Source: UBA7672 sp965279085
GTDB lineage: Bacteria > Pseudomonadota > Alphaproteobacteria > Caulobacterales > Hyphomonadaceae
Length of the DNA: 64,000 bases
Reading direction: 5' to 3'
NCBI GenBank assembly: GCA_965279085.1
Contig: OZ257149.1
Location: forward strand, 310,001 to 374,000
The translations under genes were made by a program, and so were the position numbers. Below are positions 17,471 through 26,725 of this stretch, in pieces. Within the stretch, counting starts at the first letter, position 1, and each line of letters opens with the position of its first letter. The notes beneath the pieces are model-generated. The model had not been told where the DNA came from. It made no database searches and saw nothing but the letters and a program-made list of their open reading frames with translations.

Positions 17471-18013
17471 TTACTGACTGCTAGTCGCCGCCTCGGCGGT
17501 GGGCTTGCCCGTGAACAATTCCACCACTGTGGTCAAAGCGCCGCCGACGCCGTCAGCTGCGGCGTTCAGATACGGGTAGGTCATGCTTTTTGCAATCTCC
17601 GGAGGCTCCTCGCCCGGCCGGATAACCTGATGCATCAGCAGCACGAACAGGATCGCTGCCAATATGCCGCGGGCGGCCCCGAAAGCGGCCCCGGCGATGC
17701 GGTCCAGCGCGCCGATTTCCGGCGCTGCGTGGATCAGTTTCGACAGCCGGCTGCCGACAAAGGCCGCCAGCAGGTAGGCGGCAAGGAAGCCCACCACCAC
17801 AAGGATCGCCGCCGGAATGACCGAGTCCTCGTTCGGCGAGATCAGGGATTTCAGCGGCGGCTCGAAGAACCGCAGGCACATGTAGGCCGCGAGCCCGCCG
17901 ATGGTGAATGCGATCACCGAAAACGCTTCGCGAATCAGCCCGCGGCCGATCGACATGACGGCTGACAGAATGGTCAGCCCGATGACGATTACGTCGAACA
18001 CCCAAGGAGGCAT
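17471..18013 (-). CDS. cvpA: CvpA-family membrane protein
   Basis: A 180-residue inner-membrane protein with four hydrophobic segments: starting FDVIVIGLTILSAVMSIGRG, then the typical REAFSVIAFTIGG, and ALDRIAGAAFGAARG. These match CvpA, named for colicin V production and required for envelope stress tolerance in several bacteria; its molecular role is unclear. It is encoded 21 bases upstream of purF on the same strand, the standard arrangement, and just downstream of radA. Confidence 0.93.
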   Translation of the reverse strand: MPPWVFDVIVIGLTILSAVMSIGRGLIREAFSVIAFTIGGLAAYMCLRFFEPPLKSLISPNEDSVIPAAILVVVGFLAAYLLAAFVGSRLSKLIHAAPEIGALDRIAGAAFGAARGILAAILFVLLMHQVIRPGEEPPEIAKSMTYPYLNAAADGVGGALTTVVELFTGKPTAEAATSSQ

Positions 18014-18028
18014 CGCGTCCAGAACCCT

Positions 18029-19402
18029 CTACTCGGACCCCCCGCCTAGCACGTCCACGAGGTCCTGGAGTCTGGATAGCCCATGCACGGCCATTCCGTC
18101 GACCGTCTCTGGCGCCCCTGCAGGCACAAAAGCCTTTGTAAAACCCAGCCTCGCTGCTTCGCGCAGCCTTGGCTCCGCGCGCCCAACCGGCCGAATCGCC
18201 CCCGACAGCGCAACCTCGCCGAAGAACACCGACCCTTGCGGGAAAGGGCGGTCGAGCAGGGCGGATGCAAGCGCCGCCGCCGCCGCGAGATCGCCTCCTG
18301 GCTCCGACATGCGATAGCCGCCCGTCACGCTGAGATAGACGTCTCGCATCCCGAACCGCAGCCCGCATCGCGCATCGAACACCGCCAGCAACATCGCCAA
18401 CCGCGCGCTGTCCCATCCCACGATAGAGCGCCGCGGCGACCCCGCCGACTCCGGCCCCGCCAGCGCCTGCACCTCGGCGAGCACTGGCCGCGATCCCTCC
18501 ATCGCCGCGAACACCGCGCGCCCCGAAGCCTCCGCCTCGCTCCCCGCGAGGAACAGCGCGGACGGATCGCGCGCGGGCAGCAGACCCAGCTCGCCCATCT
18601 CGAACACGCCAATCTCGTCCGTGGGCCCGAACCGGTTCTTCACCGACCGCAGGATGCGAAACTGATGCCCGCGCTCGCCCTCGAAATAGAAAACCGCATC
18701 GACCAGATGCTCCAGCACACGCGGCCCCGCGATCTGCCCGTCCTTCGTCACGTGTCCAACAAGGATCACCGCCGCGCCCGTCTTCTTCGCAAACCGCGTC
18801 AGCTCCTGCGCGCACGCCCGCACCTGCGCCACCGATCCGGGCGCCGCTTCGAGGCTGTCCGACCACAGCGTCTGCACGCTGTCGATCACGACCAGTTCCG
18901 GCGCCGCCGCCTTCAGCGCTTTCAGGATCGAGCGCAGGTCCGTCTCCGCTGCCAGCTGCACGTTGGCGTTCGCCACGCCCAGCCGCCGCGCGCGGCTCTG
19001 GATCTGCGAAATCGCTTCCTCGCCGGAAATGTAGATGCACTTCACGCCGGTCTTTGCCATCGACGCCGCCGCCTGCAGCAGCAGCGTGGACTTGCCGATC
19101 CCCGGATCGCCGCCCACCAGCACGGCCGACGATCTAGCAATACCGCCGCCGAACACCCGGTCGAGTTCATCGATCCCGGTCGACAGCCGCGGCGGCGGAG
19201 GCTCCGCCGAATCCAGTGGCGAGAAATCGACGGTTCCGGCCCGCACCTTCGCGCCGGTCTTCGGCGCCTCCAGACCGCCAGGCGTCCCTACGGTTTCTTC
19301 GACCAGCGTATTCCACGCCCCGCACGACTCGCACCGTCCCGACCATTTGCCATGGGCGGCTCCGCAGGACTGACAGACATAGGCGGTCGTTGATTTTGCC
19401 AT
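18029..19402 (-). CDS. radA: DNA repair protein RadA (Sms)
   Basis: A 457-residue RecA-like helicase that promotes branch migration in recombinational repair. An N-terminal zinc finger has Cys10, Cys13, Cys24 and Cys27 (CQSC, CESC). The Walker A motif is GGDPGIGKST, the RadA-specific KNRFG motif is present (SVKNRFGPTDE), and the C-terminal part is the Lon-protease-like domain. The ATG at 19402 is chosen because MAKSTTAYVC matches the family start; the open frame extends 52 codons further without resemblance. It ends 15 bases before cvpA begins. Confidence 0.96.
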   Translation of the reverse strand: MAKSTTAYVCQSCGAAHGKWSGRCESCGAWNTLVEETVGTPGGLEAPKTGAKVRAGTVDFSPLDSAEPPPPRLSTGIDELDRVFGGGIARSSAVLVGGDPGIGKSTLLLQAAASMAKTGVKCIYISGEEAISQIQSRARRLGVANANVQLAAETDLRSILKALKAAAPELVVIDSVQTLWSDSLEAAPGSVAQVRACAQELTRFAKKTGAAVILVGHVTKDGQIAGPRVLEHLVDAVFYFEGERGHQFRILRSVKNRFGPTDEIGVFEMGELGLLPARDPSALFLAGSEAEASGRAVFAAMEGSRPVLAEVQALAGPESAGSPRRSIVGWDSARLAMLLAVFDARCGLRFGMRDVYLSVTGGYRMSEPGGDLAAAAALASALLDRPFPQGSVFFGEVALSGAIRPVGRAEPRLREAARLGFTKAFVPAGAPETVDGMAVHGLSRLQDLVDVLGGGSE

Positions 19403-19495
19403 GGCGAAGATGTGGCAGGTCAGGCGATTCAACGCCAGTCCGGGGGCCAGCGCGACTGATTTTGGTGTTGCAGTATAGGAAAACGGAGGATCAGC

Positions 19496-19720
19496 ATGTT
19501 TGCGCCGTCGCAATGCGGTAGTAGCGTCCCCCCGGTCCAACAAGAGGAAAAATCCCATGGCGCGCTACAACAACATCGTCGAGACCGTCGGCCGCACGCC
19601 GGTCGTCAAGATCAACCGGCTGGGTACTCCCGGCGTCAATCTCTGGGTGAAGATCGAAGCCTTCAACCCGCTCGGTTCGGTGAAGGACCGTCTCGCGCTT
19701 GGCGTCATCGAGGCCGCTGA
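19496..19720 (+). other. Possible upstream ORF overlapping cysK
   Basis: A strong ribosome site (GGAGGA at 19485-19490) lies 5 bases before an ATG at 19496. The ORF begins MFAPSQCGSSVPPVQQ and runs 74 codons, overlapping cysK (start 19557) in another frame; only its first 20 codons precede cysK. It may be a leader peptide or chance. The Cys codon near its start would suit a cysteine-responsive leader, but no attenuator structure is evident. Confidence 0.25.
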
Positions 19721-20597
19721 ACAGTCCGGCGAACTCAAGCCCGGCCAGACCGTCGTGGAGATGACGTCCGGCAATACCGGCATCGGCCTCGCCATGGTGT
19801 GCGCCGCCAAGGGCTATCCGCTCGTGCTGGTCATGCCGGAAAGCTTCTCGGTCGAACGCCGCAAGCTGATGCGCTTCCTCGGCGCCCAGGTGCTCCTCAC
19901 GCCGGCCGCTCTGCGCGCAACAGGCGCGATCACCAAAACCATCGAGCTAGCGAAGAAGCACGGCTGGTTCATGACGCGCCAGTTCGAGAACGAGGCGAAC
20001 CCCGCCTACCACGCCAAGACGACCGGTCCCGAAATCATCGAGGACTTCAAGTCCGACGGCCTCGACTACTTCGTCACCGGCTACGGCACGGGCGGCACGC
20101 TCAACGGCGTCGCACGCGTGCTGACCAAGGAAAGCCCCCGCACGAAGATCGTGGTGTGCGAGCCAACGGATGCGCCGATGCTCTCAAGCGGACAGTCGCA
20201 GCAACGCAATGACGACGGCACCCCCGCCACCGGCCATGCCGCGTGGAAGCCACACCCCATGCAGGGCTGGGCGCCGGATTTCATTCCGAAGCTGACCGGT
20301 GAAGTGGACCTGCAGAAGATCCACAAGATCCTGACCATAACCGCGGCAGACGCGATGAAATGCTCGATGGAGCTCGCCCAGAAGGAAGGCGTGTTCGTCG
20401 GCATCACCTCCGGCGCCACGTTCGCGGGAGCGCTCGAAATCGCGAAGACCGCGCCGAAGGGCTCCAATATCCTCGCCATGCTGCCAGATACGGGTGAGCG
20501 TTATCTCTCCACGCCGCTGTTCGCGAACACCCCGGCCGAGATGACGCCGGAAGAGATCGAGATCATGAAGTCGACGCCCTACGCGGCTCCTGCTTGA
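19557..20597 (+). CDS. cysK: Cysteine synthase A
   Basis: A 346-residue PLP enzyme forming cysteine from O-acetylserine and sulfide. The PLP-binding Lys43 is in NPLGSVKDR; the substrate loop TSGNTGIGLA and the phosphate-binding loop GYGTGGT follow; the C-terminal PDTGERYLST motif is typical. It is longer than most CysK (about 310-325), with an extra segment around residues 205-240 (QSQQRNDDGTPATGHAAWKP). The ATG at 19557 has AGAGGAAA upstream. A cystathionine-synthase-like specificity is less likely but not excluded. Confidence 0.93.
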   Translation: MARYNNIVETVGRTPVVKINRLGTPGVNLWVKIEAFNPLGSVKDRLALGVIEAAEQSGELKPGQTVVEMTSGNTGIGLAMVCAAKGYPLVLVMPESFSVERRKLMRFLGAQVLLTPAALRATGAITKTIELAKKHGWFMTRQFENEANPAYHAKTTGPEIIEDFKSDGLDYFVTGYGTGGTLNGVARVLTKESPRTKIVVCEPTDAPMLSSGQSQQRNDDGTPATGHAAWKPHPMQGWAPDFIPKLTGEVDLQKIHKILTITAADAMKCSMELAQKEGVFVGITSGATFAGALEIAKTAPKGSNILAMLPDTGERYLSTPLFANTPAEMTPEEIEIMKSTPYAAPA

Positions 20598-20601
20598 GCT
20601 T

Positions 20602-20720
20602 ACGCCCTCGTCCTTCGAGACGAGCCCTCCGGGCTCTCCTCAGGATGAGGGCTGAACTCCTGACGGTCCCGCAGCCCTCATCCTGAGGAGGCCGAAGGCC
20701 GTCTCGAAGGACGAGGGCGT
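20602..20720. repeat. Large imperfect palindrome (dispersed-repeat type)
   Basis: Two arms of about 50 bases (20602-20653 and 20673-20720) are inverted copies: ACGCCCTCGTCCTTCGAGAC on the left matches the complement of the right arm end. They are separated by 19 bases. Sequences of this form are scattered in many alphaproteobacterial genomes. It lies right after cysK and could fold into a long hairpin acting as terminator or RNA stabiliser. The rest of 20598-20822 contains no gene. Confidence 0.8.
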
Positions 20721-20822
20721 GCTCACCGGCGCACGACAAATCCTCGCGGAAGCCATGTCGCTTTTTCCGTCGTTGCGGTTCGCAACTCCGCTAGACTGAA
20801 CGCATCAGCAAACGAGTCCGCC

Positions 20823-22217
20823 ATGGACAAGACAAACCTCGAAGCCGTCTTCACGCACATTGCCCGCTACGCTGCCGAACGACGCGCCGGCGACGCCGAA
20901 CGACATCACGCGCCGCAGGCCAGCTATGCCGAGCAGCTCCAACGTTTCCGTCTGACAGTCCAGGACAAGGGCATCCCCGCCGATCAGGTAGTCCGCGAAC
21001 TGATCGAACTCGCCGAACCTGGCCTCGCTGCGATCACCAGCCCGCGCTTCTTCGGCTGGGTCATGGGCGCCAGCAACACCACCGGCGTCGCTGCCGACTG
21101 GCTTACGGGCCTCTGGGGCCAGAACACCGGTAACAACGCCGCTACCCCATCCTCCTCCGCGGCCGAGGCCCAGGCCGGCCCAGCGCTGCTGGACCTGCTG
21201 GACCTGCCGCGCGAGTCATCGGTCGGTTTCGTCACCGGCGCCACCATGGCGAACTTCACCTGCCTTGCCGCCGCCCGTGGCGACGTGCTCCGTCGCGTCG
21301 GCTGGGATGTCGAAGCGGATGGCCTGTTCGGCGCCCCGCCCATCACCGTCATCCTCGGCGAGGAAGCGCATTCCACCGTGTTCGCCGCGCTGAAATACCT
21401 CGGCCTCGGCGCGCAGCGCGTCGTGAAAGTTGCGATCGACCGAAACGGCGTGATGATCCCCGCCGCTTTCACATCCGCGCTCGCCGCCGCATCCGGCCCG
21501 ACAATCGTCATCGCGCAGGCTGGCCAGATCAACACCGGCGCCTTCGATCCGTTCGAACACATCGCTCAGGCCTGCAAGGCCGCTGGCGCATGGATGCACG
21601 TCGATGGCGCTTTCGGTCTGTGGGCGCGCGCGACGAAGACGCACAAGCATCTCGGCGCAGGCCTCGAGCTCGCCGACTCCTGGGCCGTCGACGGCCACAA
21701 ATGGCTCCAGACGCCGTATGACTGCGGCTATGCCATCGTGAAGCATTCGGAAGCCCACGCCCGCGCCATGCAGATCGCGGCGAGCTACCTCCCCAGCGCA
21801 GGCGACGGCCCGCGCAACCCGTCCGACTATGTGCCCGAACTCTCTCGCCGCGCCCGCGGCTTCGCGACATGGGCAATGATCCGTCATCTCGGGCGCGATG
21901 CAATCGCGGGGATGATCACCCGCCACTGCGCCTGCGCTCGCCGCTTCGCCCAGACGCTCGGCGCCGAGACGGGTGTCGAAATCCTGAACGACGTTGTTCT
22001 CAACCAGGTCGCCATCCGCTTCGGCACAGACGATCAGACCAGGGCCGTCATCGCGCGCGTGCAGGAAGGTGGCATCGCCTTCGTCGGCGGCTCCGAATGG
22101 CGCGGCCGCTGGATCATGCGCATCTCCGTCACCAGCGAGAACACAACGGAAGCAGATGTCGATCGCTCAGCCGAGGCAATGCTGGAAGCCTGGCGAGCGG
22201 TGCGCGGCCGCAACTAG
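20823..22217 (+). CDS. PLP-dependent group II amino-acid decarboxylase
   Basis: A 464-residue enzyme of the aromatic-amino-acid/glutamate decarboxylase superfamily (fold type I). The PLP Schiff-base Lys293 lies in VDGHKWLQTPYDCG; the substrate side residues GFVTGATMANF and the HVDGAFG motif that contacts the PLP pyridine Asp are present. Which amino acid is decarboxylated cannot be told. It is a stand-alone gene, with a small membrane protein gene converging at its 3' end (4-base overlap). Confidence 0.88.
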   Translation: MDKTNLEAVFTHIARYAAERRAGDAERHHAPQASYAEQLQRFRLTVQDKGIPADQVVRELIELAEPGLAAITSPRFFGWVMGASNTTGVAADWLTGLWGQNTGNNAATPSSSAAEAQAGPALLDLLDLPRESSVGFVTGATMANFTCLAAARGDVLRRVGWDVEADGLFGAPPITVILGEEAHSTVFAALKYLGLGAQRVVKVAIDRNGVMIPAAFTSALAAASGPTIVIAQAGQINTGAFDPFEHIAQACKAAGAWMHVDGAFGLWARATKTHKHLGAGLELADSWAVDGHKWLQTPYDCGYAIVKHSEAHARAMQIAASYLPSAGDGPRNPSDYVPELSRRARGFATWAMIRHLGRDAIAGMITRHCACARRFAQTLGAETGVEILNDVVLNQVAIRFGTDDQTRAVIARVQEGGIAFVGGSEWRGRWIMRISVTSENTTEADVDRSAEAMLEAWRAVRGRN

Positions 22218-22402
22218 CGCGCCACGAAACACCACAGCCCGGTGCACACGCCAAAGCCCAACTGCATGACCACATCCAGCAGCCCGCCGATCGCCAGCAC
22301 GGGCAGGCCGACCCACAGGAAGCCCAGCCAGATCGCCATCGGCGTGATGCGCGGCTCGGGCAGGCGATGGCCTGCGACAGTTTGAATCTTGGCACGCGCC
22401 AT
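22214..22402 (-). CDS. Small membrane protein, two helices
   Basis: A 62-residue protein with a basic, Pro-rich N-terminus and two hydrophobic stretches (AIWLGFLWVGLPVLAIGGLL and VVMQLGFGVCTGLWCFV). No family is recognised. It overlaps the decarboxylase stop by 4 bases on the opposite strand and is divergent from the FemAB-like gene. The helical hydrophobic pattern and compact length suggest a genuine small inner-membrane protein. Confidence 0.6.
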   Translation of the reverse strand: MARAKIQTVAGHRLPEPRITPMAIWLGFLWVGLPVLAIGGLLDVVMQLGFGVCTGLWCFVAR

Positions 22403-22455
22403 GGGCTCTCCCGCTCGTTCACCAATTGGGAGCGGGAATCGCTAAAACTTGGCAA

Positions 22456-23409
22456 ATGATCAAGCTGACGGCCTCCTGGAACCAGCTGCCGCGCGCCGGA
22501 TGGGACGCCGCCCACACTGCCGCTGCCGCCAGCTACCAGCAGGACTGGGCCTATGGCTCGGCCCTCAAATCCGCCTCGCCAAACGTCGATCTCCTGCGCG
22601 CCTCCGTTACACGCGCCGATGGCTCCCTCGTCGCCCTGGCGCAGGTCACCGCCCGCGCCTTTGCCATGATCGGCCGCTTCGCCCTTTGCACCCACGGCCC
22701 TGTCTGGGTCGGGGTCGTCACGTCGGAAGAGAAGCGCGCCGCCTATCGCGCGATCAAATTATCCCTGCCGCAACGGTGGCCGCGCCTGCTCGTCTTCACG
22801 CCTGACGAAGCGTCGGGCGATGTCGCCGGCCTCAAGGGCCTCAGCCGGGTCATGACGGGCGACGCCACTGTCCTCATAGACCTGACGCAAGAAGAGACCG
22901 CCTTGCGCGCCAATCTCGAATCCAGTTGGCGCAACAAGCTCTCGAAAGCCGAACGCTCCGACTTGGTCGCCCAGAAAGCCGGCCTCAAACCCGCGCAATA
23001 CCGCTGGCTGCTTGATGCCGAAACCAAACAGCGCCAGAAGCGCGGCTATCGCGCCATGCCGCTGGAAATGACGGAAAGCTGGCAGGACGCCAAGGCCGAA
23101 GGCGCCAAAGGAGACCGCGCTGCCGGCCTCGTTGTCTACCGCGCTGACCTCGGCCGCGACCCCGCCGCCGGCATGCTCTTCCTCATCCACGGCCGCCGCG
23201 CCACCTACCACGTCGGCTGGACCAGCGAGGCAGGCCGCGACAACGCCGCCCACAACCTCATTCTCTGGACCGCGATCAAGGAACTGAAGGCGCGGGGCAT
23301 CGCCGTGCTCGACCTCGGCGGCGTCAACACGCAATCCGGCGCCGGCATCGCCCGCTTCAAGCTCGAAACCGGCGGCCAGGTGCTGCAGCGTGCAGGGGCC
23401 TACGTTTAA
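22456..23409 (+). CDS. FemAB/GNAT-like aminoacyl or acyl transferase
   Basis: A 317-residue protein with two GNAT-like halves, the pattern of FemAB-type enzymes: ASYQQDWAYG near the start, ESSWRNKLSKAERSDL in the middle (a typical acceptor-binding helix), and DLGGVNTQSGAGIARFK at the C-terminus, which is a strong FemAB/lipid II peptidyltransferase signature. Such proteins move an aminoacyl group from tRNA to a cell-wall precursor or act on other envelope amines. The substrate is unknown in alphaproteobacteria. The ATG at 22456 is preferred to that at 22426 because of family alignment. It converges on the ABC permease with a 4-base overlap. Confidence 0.82.
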   Translation: MIKLTASWNQLPRAGWDAAHTAAAASYQQDWAYGSALKSASPNVDLLRASVTRADGSLVALAQVTARAFAMIGRFALCTHGPVWVGVVTSEEKRAAYRAIKLSLPQRWPRLLVFTPDEASGDVAGLKGLSRVMTGDATVLIDLTQEETALRANLESSWRNKLSKAERSDLVAQKAGLKPAQYRWLLDAETKQRQKRGYRAMPLEMTESWQDAKAEGAKGDRAAGLVVYRADLGRDPAAGMLFLIHGRRATYHVGWTSEAGRDNAAHNLILWTAIKELKARGIAVLDLGGVNTQSGAGIARFKLETGGQVLQRAGAYV

Positions 23410-24905
23410 CCGGTGTTGCGGCCCATCATCATGCCAAGGAAGCCCGAGAGCTTCGGCGGCTGGCCCGTGCGCAGCAGGCTCGCCTGGAACAGTTTTCCAA
23501 GCAGGTACATCTCCGCGATCACGAACAGCGCCAGCATAGCGCCGGTCCCCAGCACCTCCGGCATCGACACGCCCGCCCCCAGTCGCGCCAGCATGGCGAA
23601 CGGCGTATAGACCGGTATCCACGACAGGATCAGCGCGAACGGACTGTTCGGCGTCGTCATCACCGACACCATCATGAACACCACCGGAAGCATGATCAGG
23701 AAGATCACCGGCATCAGGTACGACTGCGCATCCTGCAGCGAGTTCGAAAGCGCGCCGATCGCCAGATAGATCATCGAGATGATCAGATAGCCGGCGAGGA
23801 AGTAGTACAGCATCGCGAACACGATCCACGGCTGGTCCAGCGCCGCCAGCGATGGCTTCACGATATCCGCGACCATCCCTTGAACACTCAGCGCAGCGCC
23901 CACCGCAGCGCCAACCCACACCACAAGGATGGTAAGGCCAACAGCCCCAAGCCCCAGCAGCTTCCCGTACATGAGCTCTGCCGGCTTGATGCAAGCCAGA
24001 ACCGATTCCAGCAGCTTGTTAGACTTCTCCTCGATCACGCCCTGCAACATCATCGATCCCGTCACCATCACGGTGGTCAGAAGCAGATAGACCAGCGCGA
24101 TCGGCAGCGCGGACCGGATCATCACCTGCTCACGCCCCGCGCCTTGCGGCGGCGCGCTCAGCTCGAGCGGAACAGCAATATTTGTGATCTGCGCCGCCGT
24201 CTCGGGCGCCAGCCCGCTGGCCTGCAGGGCCTTCGCCCGCAGCACGCGTGTGATCTCCGTCCGCACCGTATCAACCAGATAGGAGTTCGGCGCTCCGTTC
24301 GTCCATACGCGTACGGATCCACCGGTCGTCACATCGCGTGGCACATAGACCGCCATCGCCAGCGGCCGGTCGCCCTGGCTCGTTGCAATCTCATCCTTCA
24401 GCGCCGGCGCCAGCCCTTCCGCCAGTGCATCCGGCCCCGTATCCGTGCTTACGCCGGGAGGCAATTCCGCGCGCACATAGGTCGGCGGATCGATCTGGTA
24501 ATTCGGCGCATCCTTCGGCAACGACGGCTTCACGTGCTCGAACGCCGCCTTCGCACCGCCTTCGGCGACGAAATGCTCCACCTGCTGATCCGTGAACCAG
24601 CGCTGCCCGGTCGCCCACACGGCGTCCGGTTTCACGGATCCCAGTTCCCAGCGCTGCACGTAGGCCGAGAAGTCGCCAAGTTCGGAACGCTGCCAGTTGA
24701 GATCGATCCGCCGCTCGATCGACTGCGAAAACTCGCCGCTTTCATCGACCAACACATAGGCCGAATTCAGCTGTGGCCGGAAAAACCGCCCCGCCACCTG
24801 CGTGATGCCGATCACCACCGGCAACACCAGCAGCATCACCCAGAAACCGCGCGTGGACGCGATCTGCTTGTATTCGCGCATCGCGACGAGAAGGATGTTC
24901 CTCAC
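23406..24905 (-). CDS. ABC-2 type transporter permease (NatB-like)
   Basis: A 499-residue membrane protein with one N-terminal helix (GFWVMLLVLPVVIGITQVAG), a large periplasmic domain of about 230 residues and five to six C-terminal helices. This is the layout of NatB-type sodium/antibiotic export permeases. The start overlaps the end of the ATPase gene by 4 bases (ATGA), so the two form one transporter. The substrate cannot be predicted. Confidence 0.9.
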   Translation of the reverse strand: MRNILLVAMREYKQIASTRGFWVMLLVLPVVIGITQVAGRFFRPQLNSAYVLVDESGEFSQSIERRIDLNWQRSELGDFSAYVQRWELGSVKPDAVWATGQRWFTDQQVEHFVAEGGAKAAFEHVKPSLPKDAPNYQIDPPTYVRAELPPGVSTDTGPDALAEGLAPALKDEIATSQGDRPLAMAVYVPRDVTTGGSVRVWTNGAPNSYLVDTVRTEITRVLRAKALQASGLAPETAAQITNIAVPLELSAPPQGAGREQVMIRSALPIALVYLLLTTVMVTGSMMLQGVIEEKSNKLLESVLACIKPAELMYGKLLGLGAVGLTILVVWVGAAVGAALSVQGMVADIVKPSLAALDQPWIVFAMLYYFLAGYLIISMIYLAIGALSNSLQDAQSYLMPVIFLIMLPVVFMMVSVMTTPNSPFALILSWIPVYTPFAMLARLGAGVSMPEVLGTGAMLALFVIAEMYLLGKLFQASLLRTGQPPKLSGFLGMMMGRNTG

Positions 24906-25819
24906 TGGACGATCTCCTGGTCGGCGCCGACAAGGTGGATGAACACTTCATGCAGGCTGGGTCGGTGACTTTCGAAACCGCGCAGCACGAACCCGTTCGC
25001 CGTGCACGCCTGCAGCAGCTCGCCGGAATCCGCCCCGGGCTTCAGCTGCACTTCCCACGTGCTCCAGCCATCCGCGCCACCGATCCGCTTCGTGCTCACA
25101 ACGCCGGGCAGGGAGGCGGGATCGTTCTGCGAGGTCAGCGTCAGCCGCCCCGGCAGCGTCTTCCGTGCTTCGTCCTGCGTCCCCTCGAACACCTTTCGCC
25201 CGCGCGCGAGCAGCAACAGCCGATCGCTCAGCCGCTCCGCGTGCTGCATCACATGGGTCGAGAAGATCACTGTCGATCCGCTCTTCGCCGCCTCCAGCAC
25301 CAGATCCTCCAGCACCTTCTGGTTCACCGGATCGAGGCCCGAGAACGGCTCGTCGAGGATCAGCAGGCGCGGCTTGTTCACCATCGCCGCCGCGACCTGA
25401 ACCTTCTGCTGCATGCCCTTGGAAAGCTTGTCGACCGTCGACTTCGTCCACTGCGAAAGGCCAAACCGTTCGATCAGCCGCTCCGCTTCCTTCTTCGCGG
25501 CGGCGGCCTCCATGCCCTTAATCTGTCCGAAGTAGACGACGGTATCGAGCGTGGTCATGCGCCTGTAGAGCCCGCGCTCTTCCGGCAGGAAGCCGATCTG
25601 GGAGGCGTTCTCCCGCCCTGGCGCGCGCCCAAGGATTTCGATTTTGCCCGACGTCGGCCTGATGATGTCCAGCGCCATGCGCAGGCTCGTCGTCTTGCCC
25701 GCGCCATTCCCGCCCAGAAAGCCGAATAGGCCTCCCTCGGGCACGCTGAAGCTCAGGTCGTTGACCGCGGTGAACTCGCCAAAGCGCTTCACCACATGGT
25801 CCAGCGTGAGAATGGCCAT
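24902..25819 (-). CDS. ABC transporter ATP-binding protein (NatA-like)
   Basis: A 305-residue ATPase. Walker A GGNGAGKTT, the Q-loop (IGFLPEERGLY), signature LSKGMQQKV, Walker B LLILDEPFSGLD and the switch His in STHVMQHAE are all present; a C-terminal domain of about 90 residues follows, as in NatA/DrrA proteins. It works with the overlapping permease. It is preceded by a 132-base interval to the Mla cluster, which contains no gene. Confidence 0.95.
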   Translation of the reverse strand: MAILTLDHVVKRFGEFTAVNDLSFSVPEGGLFGFLGGNGAGKTTSLRMALDIIRPTSGKIEILGRAPGRENASQIGFLPEERGLYRRMTTLDTVVYFGQIKGMEAAAAKKEAERLIERFGLSQWTKSTVDKLSKGMQQKVQVAAAMVNKPRLLILDEPFSGLDPVNQKVLEDLVLEAAKSGSTVIFSTHVMQHAERLSDRLLLLARGRKVFEGTQDEARKTLPGRLTLTSQNDPASLPGVVSTKRIGGADGWSTWEVQLKPGADSGELLQACTANGFVLRGFESHRPSLHEVFIHLVGADQEIVQ

Positions 25820-25951
25820 TCCGCCCCTTGCCCGGCCGCTTCAGCGGCTCTGCCCGTATCAGTGGTCTAACGAGATAGTCGCGCTCGCCCCGGCGATCTT
25901 ACAGGGGCGGGTGGGAATTAGTGACGCGAGTGTGTGCGGGAGGCAACAGAA

Positions 25952-26725
25952 TCAGATCGCAGGCTGGATCGGCCCTTCGGCGCGCCCGTTGACGAACTGA
26001 TCCACGAACGGGCTGCCGCTCTTGTCCAGCGCCGAAACCGGCCCGCGCCAGACAATGCGCCCTTCATGGAGCATCGCCACTTCATCCGCGATCTTCCGCA
26101 CGCTCGCCATGTCATGCGTGATCGAGACGGCTGCGGCGCCCAGCGCTTTCACTTGTTCCACGATCAGGTTGTTCACCGCATCCGCCGTGATCGGGTCGAG
26201 ACCCGTCGTCGGTTCGTCGAAGAAGATCAGGTCGGGCTTGGCGATGATCGCCCGCGCCAGCGCCACGCGTTTCTGCATCCCGCCCGAAAGCTCCGCGGTC
26301 CGCAGGTCCGCCGCCGAAGCCGGCAGCCGCACCTTGGCGAGATTCTCGACCGCCTGCTTCTTCGCCGCCCCGCGTGAGACGCCATCACGATAGAGCAGGG
26401 CGAACGCCACATTCTCCCAGACGGTCAGGCTGTCGAACAGCGCGCCGCCCTGGAACAGCATGCCTGTCCGACGCCGCAACGCGTTGATCGACTTCGTGTC
26501 GTTCGCCGCCTCACCCGCAAACCTGATCTCGCCCTGATCGAGCGGAAGCAACCCAAGCGCCGTCTTGATCGTCACGGATTTGCCCGTGCCCGATCCACCG
26601 ATGATGACCAGCGACTGTCCGCGCGCCACCGTCAGATCAACGCCGCGCAACACCTGCTTGCCGCCGAACGCCTTGTGGACGTTCTTGAGTTCAAGGATCG
26701 GCCCGGAAATGGGATTGCCGCTCAC
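25952..26725 (-). CDS. mlaF: Phospholipid/lipid transport ATPase MlaF
   Basis: A 257-residue ABC ATPase with Walker A GGSGTGKS, signature LSGGMQKRV, Walker B LIFFDEPTTGLD and a conserved SITHDMASVR. It belongs to the MlaF/Ttg2A group that drives retrograde or anterograde phospholipid traffic between the membranes. Its start overlaps mlaE by 4 bases. No mlaD (MCE protein) follows in the window; the minus strand downstream is a 132-base gap and then a different transporter. Confidence 0.9.
   Translation of the reverse strand: MSGNPISGPILELKNVHKAFGGKQVLRGVDLTVARGQSLVIIGGSGTGKSVTIKTALGLLPLDQGEIRFAGEAANDTKSINALRRRTGMLFQGGALFDSLTVWENVAFALLYRDGVSRGAAKKQAVENLAKVRLPASAADLRTAELSGGMQKRVALARAIIAKPDLIFFDEPTTGLDPITADAVNNLIVEQVKALGAAAVSITHDMASVRKIADEVAMLHEGRIVWRGPVSALDKSGSPFVDQFVNGRAEGPIQPAI

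Noticed and set aside
17553..19040. 495-codon minus-strand frame across cvpA and radA
   Set aside because: Out of frame with both genes; Gly/Arg-rich and without domains.
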